DNA of 18,198 bases from Rhodococcus sp. (in: high G+C Gram-positive bacteria) (GCA_012515885.1 JAAYXN010000482.1:1-18198); one strand, 5' to 3'; numbered from the stretch's first letter, positions 7,689 to 14,206 are shown. The notes: a model not told the origin generated them from the letters alone. Made by a program: numbers and translations.

Positions 7689-8314
7689 TTGTCCTGACCC
7701 TTCGTCGTGTCCTCGATCGTGTCATCAGATTCCGCTGATGGAAGTTGGGTGGCGCTCTCGTCAGCGAGCGCGTCAAGATCGGTGTCCGCATCGAGCGGGG
7801 ACACCCGCCCGTCTAGGACACCGCCCGCGAGTTCGACCTCGCGGGAACTGGGCCGGGAAAACTCCACCTGAACGAGCGCGCGCCGGATCTCGCTGAGCGG
7901 CACGGTGCGCACTGACGGGGCACGTTTCCCACCGACCACCAGAGCAATGTCGTCACCGCTGAGCGGGCCGATTCGCGCGTCGATCGTCTCGTCGGCGAGT
8001 TCAACCTTCGCGAGCCGTCCCTGCGCTCGCCGCCAATGGCGCTGCTCCGTCAGGGGCCGATCAATGCCGGGAGACGTCACTTCCAACGTGTACGGCGCCT
8101 CACCAAAACTCGCGGATGAATCGAATAGTTCGCCAATTTCTCGGCTCAGATCTGCTGCTGCGTCAAGCCCGACGCCCCGGTCGCTATCGATCATGATGCG
8201 TACCACGCTGTGACTACCTGCCGAAGTGACCACGACATCTTCAAGATCAAATCCCTGACGTTCCACCAGGTCAGAGACGAGTTCACTAATCCTCTCCCGT
8301 GAAGGAATTGACAT
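7685..8314 (-). CDS. rimP: Ribosome maturation factor RimP
   Basis: Cytoplasmic factor for 30S assembly and pseudoknot maturation. The 209-aa product begins MSIPSRERISELVSDLVERQ and has the family signature TLEVTSPGIDRPLTEQRHWR (76-95) with AQGR following. The C-terminal 50 residues are an Asp/Glu-rich tail longer than in E. coli RimP (about 150 aa) but usual in actinobacteria. The start ATG at 8314 has GAGGAG 6 nt upstream. It is the first gene of the rimP-nusA-ylxR-infB operon and diverges from the lipoprotein gene across 8315-8526, where the shared promoters should be. Confidence 0.95.
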   Translation of the reverse strand: MSIPSRERISELVSDLVERQGFDLEDVVVTSAGSHSVVRIMIDSDRGVGLDAAADLSREIGELFDSSASFGEAPYTLEVTSPGIDRPLTEQRHWRRAQGRLAKVELADETIDARIGPLSGDDIALVVGGKRAPSVRTVPLSEIRRALVQVEFSRPSSREVELAGGVLDGRVSPLDADTDLDALADESATQLPSAESDDTIEDTTKGQDK

Positions 8315-8526
8315 CGTGCGCTCCTCGTTGAAGTTGTCGTTGGGCGGACAGCGTTACCGACTGCCAGCGGTGTTCGGCCGTACAAGCGTAACGCTAGTTT
8401 GCGCCGGTCGTGACCAACCTCGTCACCAACCATGTCCCCAACCTCACCGAAGCCACTATGGCCGACACACTCGCCGTGACCGCACCCAATTCCGGTATTG
8501 CTCCCAGTTGCTGGCACGATGTACCC
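8315..8526. promoter_or_regulatory. Divergent promoter region rimP / lipoprotein, with inverted repeats
   Basis: This 212-bp spacer must hold the rimP operon promoter and the promoter for the plus-strand pair. It contains AGCGTAACGCT (8385-8395), a perfect 5-bp-arm palindrome around one base. agcgttac at 8350-8357 is an exact inverted copy of gtaacgct at 8388-8395. Such paired sites could bind a regulator. Three imperfect 12-bp units follow (8411-8446). For the plus strand, TGGCACGAT (extended -10-like, NANNNT at 8515-8520) ends 6 nt before the GTG at 8527. No convincing -35 was found. The promoter assignments are tentative. Confidence 0.4.
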
Positions 8527-9051
8527 GTGCACATGCCCGGTTCTGCAGCAGACTCGTCCGCTCCTTTGCCGCCACAGTTTTCGCGCCGACACCTCTTGCG
8601 TGGTGTCGCCGCCGCAATGCTTATCGGAACTGCTGGCGTCTCGCTTGTTGGTTGTTCGTCTGAAGAGCCCGAGCCGGAGATTGATCCGTTGGTCGCTCAG
8701 CTGGCACTCGCTAAACGCGATGCTGCCGCTGCCACCGCGGCTGCAGCAGATGCACCCGAACTCGCTGCGGCACTCACGATCATCGCCAACCAACGAACCG
8801 AGCACGCGGAAGCCCTTGAGGTTGAAATTTCCCGTCTCGCACCGGATCCGACGACAACGTCAGAGCAGGCCACCGAAGCGTCCGCGACGGATAAACCCGT
8901 CGTCGCCACGGTCGACAGTGTCCGCCTCCTCCTTGAGGAATCAGCAAGTAGCGCGGCGGAGTTGACCTCTGAACTATCGGGGTACCGGGCTGGTCTGATG
9001 GCGTCGATCTCGGCGTGCTGCCATGTTCAACGAGAGGTCGTGCTGCCATGA
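8527..9051 (+). CDS. Tat-type lipoprotein with ferritin-like (DUF4439-related) helices
   Basis: Predicted exported lipoprotein of 174 aa, function unknown. The N-terminus has a twin-arginine signal SRRHLLRG (Arg20-Arg21), a hydrophobic stretch and a lipobox LVGC with Cys43, so the mature protein should be lipid-anchored outside the membrane. The rest is Ala/Glu-rich helix: ANQRTEHAEALEVEISRL (87-104) and a C-terminal YRAGLMASISACC (153-165) with adjacent cysteines. These resemble ferritin-like bundle helices, but this is my reading of the pattern. The frame is open back to a GTG at 8410. GTG 8527 puts the twin arginines at a normal distance and has a -10-like element 6 nt upstream; ATG 8533 is possible. 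Position matches M. tuberculosis Rv2843. Its stop overlaps the start of the next gene. Confidence 0.78.
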   Translation: MHMPGSAADSSAPLPPQFSRRHLLRGVAAAMLIGTAGVSLVGCSSEEPEPEIDPLVAQLALAKRDAAAATAAAADAPELAAALTIIANQRTEHAEALEVEISRLAPDPTTTSEQATEASATDKPVVATVDSVRLLLEESASSAAELTSELSGYRAGLMASISACCHVQREVVLP

Positions 9052-9485
9052 CGAAGACCGAAAACGAAGCCCTAGCGGAGGCTTTGGCGGTCGAGCACGG
9101 CTCCGTCTTTGCCTACGGCGTCGTCGCGGCGTTCGCGTCACCAGAGCGGGCAACGCTCGTCCTTGAGGGGCTTGCAGCGCACCGCTCGCGCCGCGACTTC
9201 ACGACCAGCGTTCTCCAGGAGGCAGGCGTCGAACCTCCTGTGGCCGCAGCAGGTTATGCAATGCCCTTCCCCGTGACCGACCCGATCGCAGCCGCACAGC
9301 TAGCTGCTCAAATCGAAGTTGATGCGGCAATCGCGTGGCGCGGTGTCGTCGAACATGCTGAGATCGCCGAGGTCCGGCGCATGGGTTTGGCCGCGATGAA
9401 CGACGCGGCGACCCGGGAAGCGCACTGGCGTATCGCCCTCGGTGAAGATCCGGCAACGCGCGCTTTCCCCGGCCAACCGGCATAG
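9048..9485 (+). CDS. DUF4439 ferritin-like domain protein
   Basis: Predicted 145-aa four-helix-bundle protein of the DUF4439 ferritin-like family; no biochemical role is established that I know of. Features are EALAVEHGSVFAYGV (Glu16, His17, Tyr23), LAAHRSRRD (His45-Asp50), AAQIEVDAAIAWRGVVEHAE (Glu90, Trp97, Arg98, Glu103) and REAHWR (123-128), a spacing of acidic and His residues compatible with a ferritin-like fold. Whether it binds metal cannot be told. No signal peptide is seen, so it should be cytoplasmic, unlike its lipoprotein partner. The ATG overlaps the upstream stop as ATGA, with AGAGG 10 nt before, so the two are probably made in fixed ratio. The position corresponds to Rv2844. 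It ends before a hairpin shared with the convergent proS. Confidence 0.85.
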   Translation: MTKTENEALAEALAVEHGSVFAYGVVAAFASPERATLVLEGLAAHRSRRDFTTSVLQEAGVEPPVAAAGYAMPFPVTDPIAAAQLAAQIEVDAAIAWRGVVEHAEIAEVRRMGLAAMNDAATREAHWRIALGEDPATRAFPGQPA

Positions 9486-9502
9486 GCGCACACCAGCAGA
9501 CA

Positions 9503-9540
9503 AGTGCAGGTCCCGTCTATTTCGGAGCGGGACCTGCACT
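9503..9540. terminator. Bidirectional hairpin between DUF4439 gene and proS
   Basis: Perfect 13-bp inverted repeat, agtgcaggtcccg at 9503-9515 with its complement at 9528-9540 and a 12-nt loop. It sits between two convergent genes and fits termination from either side. Neither strand has a U-tract after the stem. Confidence 0.75.
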
Positions 9541-9556
9541 GTTAGCAGCTACAGCT

Positions 9557-11299
9557 CTAGCCGCGTACTGCGCTGACGATCTCGGCGACAGCACCGTCGA
9601 CTGCGACCTCACGGCTCTCACCGGTGAAGCGATCACGGATCTCGATGTTGCCTTCCGCCCAACCGCGTCCCACAACCACAACGGTGGGAACACCCAACAG
9701 CTCTGAGTCCTTGAACTTCACGCCCGGCGACGCCTTGCGGTCATCGAGGATGATGTTGAGACCAGCCGCGTCAAGCGCCGTCGCCAGGCCTTCCGCGCCC
9801 TCGCGGGCTGCGTCATCCTTGTTAGCGATCACCAGATGAACGTCGGCAGGAGCCACCTCGGCGGGCCAACGCAGACCCTTATCGTCATGGTGCTGTTCTG
9901 CGATCACCGCGACCAGGCGCGAGACGCCGACACCGTAGGAGCCCATCGTGGGGCGCACCGGCTTGCCGTTCTCACCCAGTACGTCCACCTCGAACGCGTC
10001 GGTGTATTTGCGTCCCAGCTGGAAGACGTGGCCGATCTCGATGCCGCGTGCGGACGTCAAGGTGCCGACACCGTCCGGTGAGGCGTCACCGTCGCGAACC
10101 TCGGCGGCTTCGATCGTGCCGTCGGGGGTGAAATCGCGCCCGGCCACCAAGCCAACAACGTGCTTTCCGGGTGCGTCAGCGCCGGTGATCCAGCTGGTGC
10201 CGTCCACAACGCGAGGATCGACGAGGTAGCGGACGCCGTTCTCCAGCAATGCCTTCGGGCCGATGTATCCCTTCACGAGGAACGGGTTGGCCGCAAAGTC
10301 AGCGTCGGAGAGCAGTTCGTACTCAGCAGGTTCCAGGGACGCTCCGAGGCGCTTGGAATCGACTTCGCGATCACCCGGAATACCGATAGCGAGCAGTTCC
10401 CATTCGCCGCCAGGCTGGCGGACCTTCACCAACACGTTCTTGAGCGTGTCCGCGGCACTGACAGTGCGATCAAGTGCGCCGTTCGCCCAATCGACGAGAG
10501 TCGCGATCGTCGGAGTATCCGGTGTGTCGTAGACCGTTGCTTCCGGCAGGCCGTCAACCGGAATCGGTGCGGGCGCGATGGTCTTGACAGCTTCTACGTT
10601 GGCGGCATAACCGGACTCGATGCTGCGGACGTAAGTGTCCTCACCGATTTCGCTTTCGGCGAGGAATTCTTCCGACGCGCTGCCGCCCATAGCGCCGGAG
10701 GTTGCCGACACGATCACGTACTTGACGCCGAGGCGGGTGAAGATCCGCTCGTAGGCGTCGCGATGTGCCTGGTAGGACTGCGAGAGTCCCTCATCAGTGA
10801 GGTCGTAAGAGTACGAGTCCTTCATGACGAATTCACGGCCACGCAGGATGCCTGCGCGGGGACGCTCTTCGTCGCGGTACTTCGTCTGGATTTGGTACAG
10901 CGTGACCGGGAAATCCTTGTACGAGTTGTACTCGCCCTTGACCGTGAGCGTGAACAGTTCCTCATGGGTGGGGCCCAGGAGGTAGTCGGCGCCCTTACGG
11001 TCTTTCAGGCGGAACAGGCCGTCGCCGTATTCGGTCCACCTGTTTGTCGTTTCATACGGTTCGCGGGGCAGCAGCGCGGGCAGCGCGATTTCCTGCGCGC
11101 CGATGCCGTCCATCTCTTCGCGCACGACACGCTCGACCTGGCGCAACACTCGCAGGCCCAGCGGCAGCCAGGAGTACACACCTGGGGCGATCCGGCGAAC
11201 ATATCCGGCTCGAACCAGCAGTTTGTGGCTGGGAACCTCAGCGTCGGCGGGGTCGTCGCGCAGTGTGCGCAGGAACAGGTGAGACAGGCGGGTAATCAC
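9557..11299 (-). CDS. proS: Prolyl-tRNA synthetase, bacterial type with editing domain
   Basis: Class II synthetase that charges tRNA-Pro; the 580-aa length indicates the bacterial type with an inserted Ala-Pro editing (INS) domain. Class II motif 1 region: SHKLLVRAGYVRRIAPGVYS (24-43). The ATP/substrate loop GPTHEE is at 109-114, motif 2 at RPRAGILRGREFVMKD (146-161), and motif 3 near SYGVGVSRLVAVIAEQHH. The INS domain falls between, and the C-terminal anticodon-binding domain contains VVVVGRGWAEG. The frame is open to 11323, but GTG at 11299 gives the conserved ITRLSHLFLRTLRDDPADAE start and has TATCCT 8 nt upstream with no ribosome-binding site, suggesting a leaderless mRNA. Divergent from yaaA; convergent with the ferritin-like pair. 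Confidence 0.96.
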   Translation of the reverse strand: MITRLSHLFLRTLRDDPADAEVPSHKLLVRAGYVRRIAPGVYSWLPLGLRVLRQVERVVREEMDGIGAQEIALPALLPREPYETTNRWTEYGDGLFRLKDRKGADYLLGPTHEELFTLTVKGEYNSYKDFPVTLYQIQTKYRDEERPRAGILRGREFVMKDSYSYDLTDEGLSQSYQAHRDAYERIFTRLGVKYVIVSATSGAMGGSASEEFLAESEIGEDTYVRSIESGYAANVEAVKTIAPAPIPVDGLPEATVYDTPDTPTIATLVDWANGALDRTVSAADTLKNVLVKVRQPGGEWELLAIGIPGDREVDSKRLGASLEPAEYELLSDADFAANPFLVKGYIGPKALLENGVRYLVDPRVVDGTSWITGADAPGKHVVGLVAGRDFTPDGTIEAAEVRDGDASPDGVGTLTSARGIEIGHVFQLGRKYTDAFEVDVLGENGKPVRPTMGSYGVGVSRLVAVIAEQHHDDKGLRWPAEVAPADVHLVIANKDDAAREGAEGLATALDAAGLNIILDDRKASPGVKFKDSELLGVPTVVVVGRGWAEGNIEIRDRFTGESREVAVDGAVAEIVSAVRG

Positions 11300-11307
11300 A
11301 AGTGTCG

Positions 11308-11313
11308 AGGATA
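11308..11313 (-). promoter_or_regulatory. -10 element of proS (leaderless)
   Basis: On the minus strand TATCCT fits the actinobacterial -10 consensus TANNNT and ends exactly 8 nt before the proS GTG. Transcription should therefore start at, or within a base or two of, the start codon. No clear -35 is seen. Confidence 0.6.
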
Positions 11314-11342
11314 GCCGCCGCACTGCTATTCACCTGCGGCGG

Positions 11343-11348
11343 TAGGGT
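11343..11348 (+). promoter_or_regulatory. -10 element of yaaA (leaderless)
   Basis: TAGGGT fits TANNNT and ends exactly 8 nt before the GTG at 11357. No ribosome-binding site precedes the GTG. Same geometry as the divergent proS promoter, 29 bp away. Confidence 0.6.
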
Positions 11349-11356
11349 CGATTCTC

Positions 11357-12103
11357 GTGCTGGTGCTGCTGCCCCCTTCCGAAACTAAATCCGATGGCGG
11401 AACTGATGCGCCCGTCGACCTTGCTGAACTGTCGATGCCGCAACTCACGCCAACACGTGAACTGCTGGTTCAGGCCCTCGTCGATCTTGCGGGCGACGCT
11501 GAGGAGTCCTGCCGCGTGTTGGGGTTGGGACCAACGCAGGCCGATGAGGTCGATCGGAACGCCAAGTTGTGGGTCTCCCCCACATGTCCCGCGCTTGAGC
11601 GCTACACGGGCGTCCTGTTTGACGCCCTTGATGCCAAGACGTTCACGAACGCTCAGCGCGCGAAGGCGTATGCCCGATTGGGGATGGGGTCGGCACTGTT
11701 TGGTGTCATCCGAGCTGAGGACCGCATCCCTGCCTACCGGCTTTCTGGCGGAGTGACCCTGCCGGGGGTTGGGACGCTGCGGGCGCTGTGGAAAAAGGAG
11801 CTGTCGTCCGTGCTGGCTACAGAGACTGCTGACGAACTGGTCGTTGATTTGCGCTCGGGCGTCTACCAGCAGTTAGGTCCGGTTACCGGGGCAGTGACGG
11901 CGACGGTGTTAACGGAGAAGCCGGACGGTTCACGCAAGGTCGTCAGCCACTTCAATAAGCACCACAAAGGCTTGTTGGCGCGAGCACTGACGCTGTCGCG
12001 ATCTGAACCTACTGACATCCAGGGCGTCGCGAAGGTCGCGTCCAAGGCCGGTTTACGCATCGAGGTTGCGTCAGAAACCGAACTGATCGTCCTGACTGAC
12101 TAG
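11357..12103 (+). CDS. yaaA: YaaA family (DUF328) peroxide-stress protein
   Basis: Cytoplasmic protein of the YaaA/DUF328 family; E. coli YaaA limits free iron and oxidative DNA damage under peroxide stress and binds DNA. The 248-aa product is close to family length. It shows the signature LLPPSETKSDGG at residues 4-15, the mid-domain GMGSALFGVIRAEDRIPAYRL (equivalent to LSGLYGVLRPLDLIQPYRL), and near the C-terminus FNKHHKGLLARAL, matching the conserved K..RGLMARY element. GTG at 11357 begins at the conserved N-terminus and appears leaderless. It is absent from the M. tuberculosis order here, as far as I recall. The gene converges on hmp. The peroxide role is inferred from the family. Confidence 0.9.
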   Translation: MLVLLPPSETKSDGGTDAPVDLAELSMPQLTPTRELLVQALVDLAGDAEESCRVLGLGPTQADEVDRNAKLWVSPTCPALERYTGVLFDALDAKTFTNAQRAKAYARLGMGSALFGVIRAEDRIPAYRLSGGVTLPGVGTLRALWKKELSSVLATETADELVVDLRSGVYQQLGPVTGAVTATVLTEKPDGSRKVVSHFNKHHKGLLARALTLSRSEPTDIQGVAKVASKAGLRIEVASETELIVLTD

Positions 12104-12113
12104 CCCCCGGCGT

Positions 12114-12143
12114 GGGCACAGGCAGTTTGGGGACAGGCGATTT
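12114..12143. repeat. Degenerate 15-bp tandem repeat after yaaA
   Basis: Units gggcacaggcagttt (12114-12128) and ggggacaggcgattt (12129-12143) match at 12 of 15 positions, and a decayed third unit begins at 12144 (cgggaca). They start 10 nt past the yaaA stop. Confidence 0.55.
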
Positions 12144-12152
12144 CGGGACAAT

Positions 12153-12187
12153 GTCACGGTGTATCCATTAGATGGATACACCGTGAC
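12153..12187. terminator. Perfect 16-bp palindrome between convergent yaaA and hmp
   Basis: gtcacggtgtatccat (12153-12168), loop TAG, then its exact complement (12172-12187). A 35-nt hairpin between two convergent genes is best read as a bidirectional terminator. No U-tract follows on either strand, and the 3-nt loop is unusually tight. Confidence 0.7.
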
Positions 12188-12190
12188 GGT

Positions 12191-12228
12191 GTGCCTAAAC
12201 GATGGGTGCCTAAACGATGGCGCCTAAA
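12191..12228. repeat. 15-bp exact tandem repeat, 2.5 copies, at the hmp 3' flank
   Basis: gtgcctaaacgatgg occurs at 12191-12205 and again at 12206-12220 without a mismatch, followed by a partial third copy (gcctaaa, 12222-12228). It lies between the palindrome and the hmp stop. Same 15-bp period as the degenerate repeat on the other side of the palindrome. Confidence 0.8.
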
Positions 12229-12236
12229 GGAGGGGC

Positions 12237-13469
12237 TCAGACGAGCCAGTCGTTCGGGGAGAACAGCTCGAAGTGGACCTTGTCCTCTGCGACACCGGCA
12301 GTCTGCAGCTGGGCACGTACGGCCTGAAGGAAACCGTTGCCGCCACAGATGTAGACGTCGGCACCCTCAGGCAGCTCAACCTGTGAAATGTCGAGCAGAC
12401 CGCTGCGGGCATCGCCCGGCTCAGTCTCGTACCAAACATCCAGCGACGCGTTCGGCAAGCTCGTCACCAGCGCGTGCATATCCGTACGGAGCGGATGGGT
12501 GGACGGCGACCGGTCAGCGTGCAGCACCACCGTGTGGCGCGGCGAAGAGTTCGCGGCCAGGTAGTCGAGGATGCCCACCATCGGGGTGTCACCGATGCCT
12601 GCGGAGATCAACACCAGTGGCGTGGTCGCCTCGGTGTCGATGGTCAGGTCACCGAACGGCACGGTGATGTCGATCTCGTCGCCCACCTGCACGTTGTTGT
12701 GCAGGAAGCTCGACACCTCGCCAGCAGGAGCATCGCCTGCAGCGTCGACCCGGCGAACAGCGAACGACAGGTGGCCGGGCTCCGGCGTGCCGATGAGGCT
12801 GTACTGACGGAGCTGACGGGCGCCGTCAGCAAGCACGACGCCCACCGAAACATACTGTCCGGGGCGGAATCCGGGCAGCGGCTTCTCTGCATCAGAGGAC
12901 TCGACAACGAACGCGACAACATCGTCGGTGTCATCGACACGGCCGACCACGCGGGCCTTGCGGAACACGTCGCCGGGTGCGACGTTGACTTCGTCGTAGA
13001 GGCCCTTTTCGAACGCGATCAGCGTGTTCGCCATGAGCCAGTACACGCGATCCCATGCTGTCGCAACGGGTTCGGTCACAACGTCGGCGCCCAGAACCTC
13101 AACGATGGCTGCGAAAAGGTTCTCGTGGACGACCGGGTAGGACTCTTCGGTCACACCCAGCGATGCGTGTTTGTGGCCGATACGCGAAAGCAGGTCAACA
13201 GGGTTCGGCAACGACGGGTCAACCAGGTGCGTTGCGAACGTCGCGATAGATGCGGCCAGCGCGCGCTGCTGTGCGCCCTGTGCCTGGTTACCCCGGTTGA
13301 ACAGATCCCGAATCAAGCTGGGGTGGTTGGAGAAAAGGTTGCGGTAGAAGACCTGCGTGATCTCGTTGACGTTGGCGCCGACAAGAGGCAACGTGGCCCG
13401 AATGACTTCGGCGTGCTCCTCTTCGAGTTCAGGCTTGGCAACGAGAAGCGTTGTGGCTGTGGCTGTCAT
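12237..13469 (-). CDS. hmp: Flavohaemoglobin, nitric oxide dioxygenase
   Basis: Cytoplasmic enzyme that converts NO plus O2 and NAD(P)H to nitrate. The 410-aa product has the full three-domain layout: globin (about 13-160), FAD-binding (about 165-275) and NAD-binding (about 283-410). By alignment to E. coli Hmp, the distal pocket residues are Tyr42 (B10) and Gln67 (E7), the proximal haem ligand is His101 in KHASLG, and the Tyr111/Glu154 pair completes the catalytic triad. FAD motif RQYSL is at 221-225, and the NAD loop GIGDTP at 291-296; the end HFELFSP is typical. The ATG at 13469 has AAGGA 5 nt upstream. The gene lies 125 nt downstream of nsrR on the same strand, and a TTGACT at 13584-13589 could be the -35 of its own promoter. 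Induction by NO through NsrR is inferred. Confidence 0.95.
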   Translation of the reverse strand: MTATATTLLVAKPELEEEHAEVIRATLPLVGANVNEITQVFYRNLFSNHPSLIRDLFNRGNQAQGAQQRALAASIATFATHLVDPSLPNPVDLLSRIGHKHASLGVTEESYPVVHENLFAAIVEVLGADVVTEPVATAWDRVYWLMANTLIAFEKGLYDEVNVAPGDVFRKARVVGRVDDTDDVVAFVVESSDAEKPLPGFRPGQYVSVGVVLADGARQLRQYSLIGTPEPGHLSFAVRRVDAAGDAPAGEVSSFLHNNVQVGDEIDITVPFGDLTIDTEATTPLVLISAGIGDTPMVGILDYLAANSSPRHTVVLHADRSPSTHPLRTDMHALVTSLPNASLDVWYETEPGDARSGLLDISQVELPEGADVYICGGNGFLQAVRAQLQTAGVAEDKVHFELFSPNDWLV

Positions 13470-13594
13470 AGCTGTCCTTTTTCTATGGGCTGTGATTAGG
13501 ACGGGTTCGTACTGGGCTGGGTAAAGCTGGCTGAATCACCCTGAACTACGTGGCGTCATCTGTGCGAAAGCCTGCAGCCAGGTAGTCAAGATTT

Positions 13595-14047
13595 TCACGA
13601 CACTACCCGCTCTCGGTGAGCGAATAGATGCAGCAGATCAGCAGATTTCGTCGACGCGACTTGATCGAGGGTGTAGCGATCTAGTTCACGAAAGAACGCT
13701 TCTTGTGCGCGCGCTAGAGCGCCGCGCAGTCGGCACGCTCCCACGAGGGGGCATGGGTGATCGCCTTCGCACTGCACCACGTCTCCCTCTCCTTCCATGC
13801 GTCGCACCAACCACCCAATCGAGACTGTCTGACCCGATTCGGTGATGAACAGTCCACCTGCGCGTCCCCGTTGGGACGCAACGAGTCCGAGATCGACGAG
13901 TCGCGTCACCGCTTTGGCGACGTGGTGTTCAGAAGCATTGACCTGCCGGGCGATCATTCGTGTCGTCACCCGCTCTTCGGATGCCGCGCGCACGGACAGG
14001 AGCATCATTGCCCGAAGTCCGAGGTCGGTAAACCGTGAGAGCTGCAT
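13595..14047 (-). CDS. nsrR: Rrf2-family NO-sensing repressor NsrR
   Basis: Iron-sulfur transcriptional repressor of NO detoxification genes. The 150-aa product has the Rrf2 winged-helix start MQLSRFTDLGLRAMMLL, a recognition-helix region SEHHVAKAVTRLVDLGLV (39-56) and the wing QRGRAGGLFI (59-68). It carries three cysteines, Cys93, Cys99 and Cys105, and Asp8. These are the same four residues, with the same numbers, as the [4Fe-4S] ligands known in Streptomyces coelicolor NsrR, which separates it from IscR and RsrR. NO damage to the cluster should release DNA. ATG at 14047 has no ribosome-binding site, but TAGTTT ends 7 nt before it, so it looks leaderless. hmp, the classic target, follows immediately. 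Autoregulation is likely given the upstream palindrome. Confidence 0.94.
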   Translation of the reverse strand: MQLSRFTDLGLRAMMLLSVRAASEERVTTRMIARQVNASEHHVAKAVTRLVDLGLVASQRGRAGGLFITESGQTVSIGWLVRRMEGEGDVVQCEGDHPCPLVGACRLRGALARAQEAFFRELDRYTLDQVASTKSADLLHLFAHRERVVS

Positions 14048-14054
14048 GTGGATG

Positions 14055-14086
14055 AAACTACTTATTCCGCACTGCGAATGCGCATT
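14055..14086 (-). promoter_or_regulatory. nsrR promoter with candidate operator
   Basis: On the minus strand TAGTTT (14060-14055) fits TANNNT and ends 7 nt before the nsrR ATG. AATGCGCATT at 14077-14086 is a perfect 10-bp palindrome covering the -35 position, 17 nt upstream of the -10. An overlapping imperfect inverted repeat (TTCGCA-G-TGCGGAA) lies between them. A repressor bound here would block RNA polymerase, which fits autorepression. I have not matched it to a curated NsrR consensus. Confidence 0.5.
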
Positions 14087-14206
14087 TAGAGAGTGTGTTC
14101 TGGGTTACTACCAAACTCGCAGAATTTTCACCTGCAGCGATAGAGCAACGACCCAGAGAAGAGAGGACTTTCGACCTACAACGTCCCGCCGTGCTACGCC
14201 CGGCGT

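Noticed and set aside
8410..8526. N-terminal extension of the lipoprotein from GTG 8410 (also ATG 8458)
   Set aside because: It would put about 39 residues ahead of the signal peptide and move the twin arginines unusually far in; the extension is built on imperfect 12-bp repeats and is not protein-like.
10160..11314. 384-codon plus-strand frame opposite proS
   Set aside because: Antisense shadow of class II synthetase motifs; no family features and no initiation signal.
12153..12187. Terminal inverted repeat of an insertion sequence
   Set aside because: The arms are 3 nt apart and no transposase or matching distant copy is in the window; it suits a convergent-gene terminator.
12474..13499. 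341-codon plus-strand frame opposite hmp
   Set aside because: Antisense shadow of the flavohaemoglobin gene, whose residues are all conserved on the minus strand.
14100..14206. Terminator after efpA
   Set aside because: Only a weak 5-bp stem (CGCCG/CGGCG) could be found; not enough to call.
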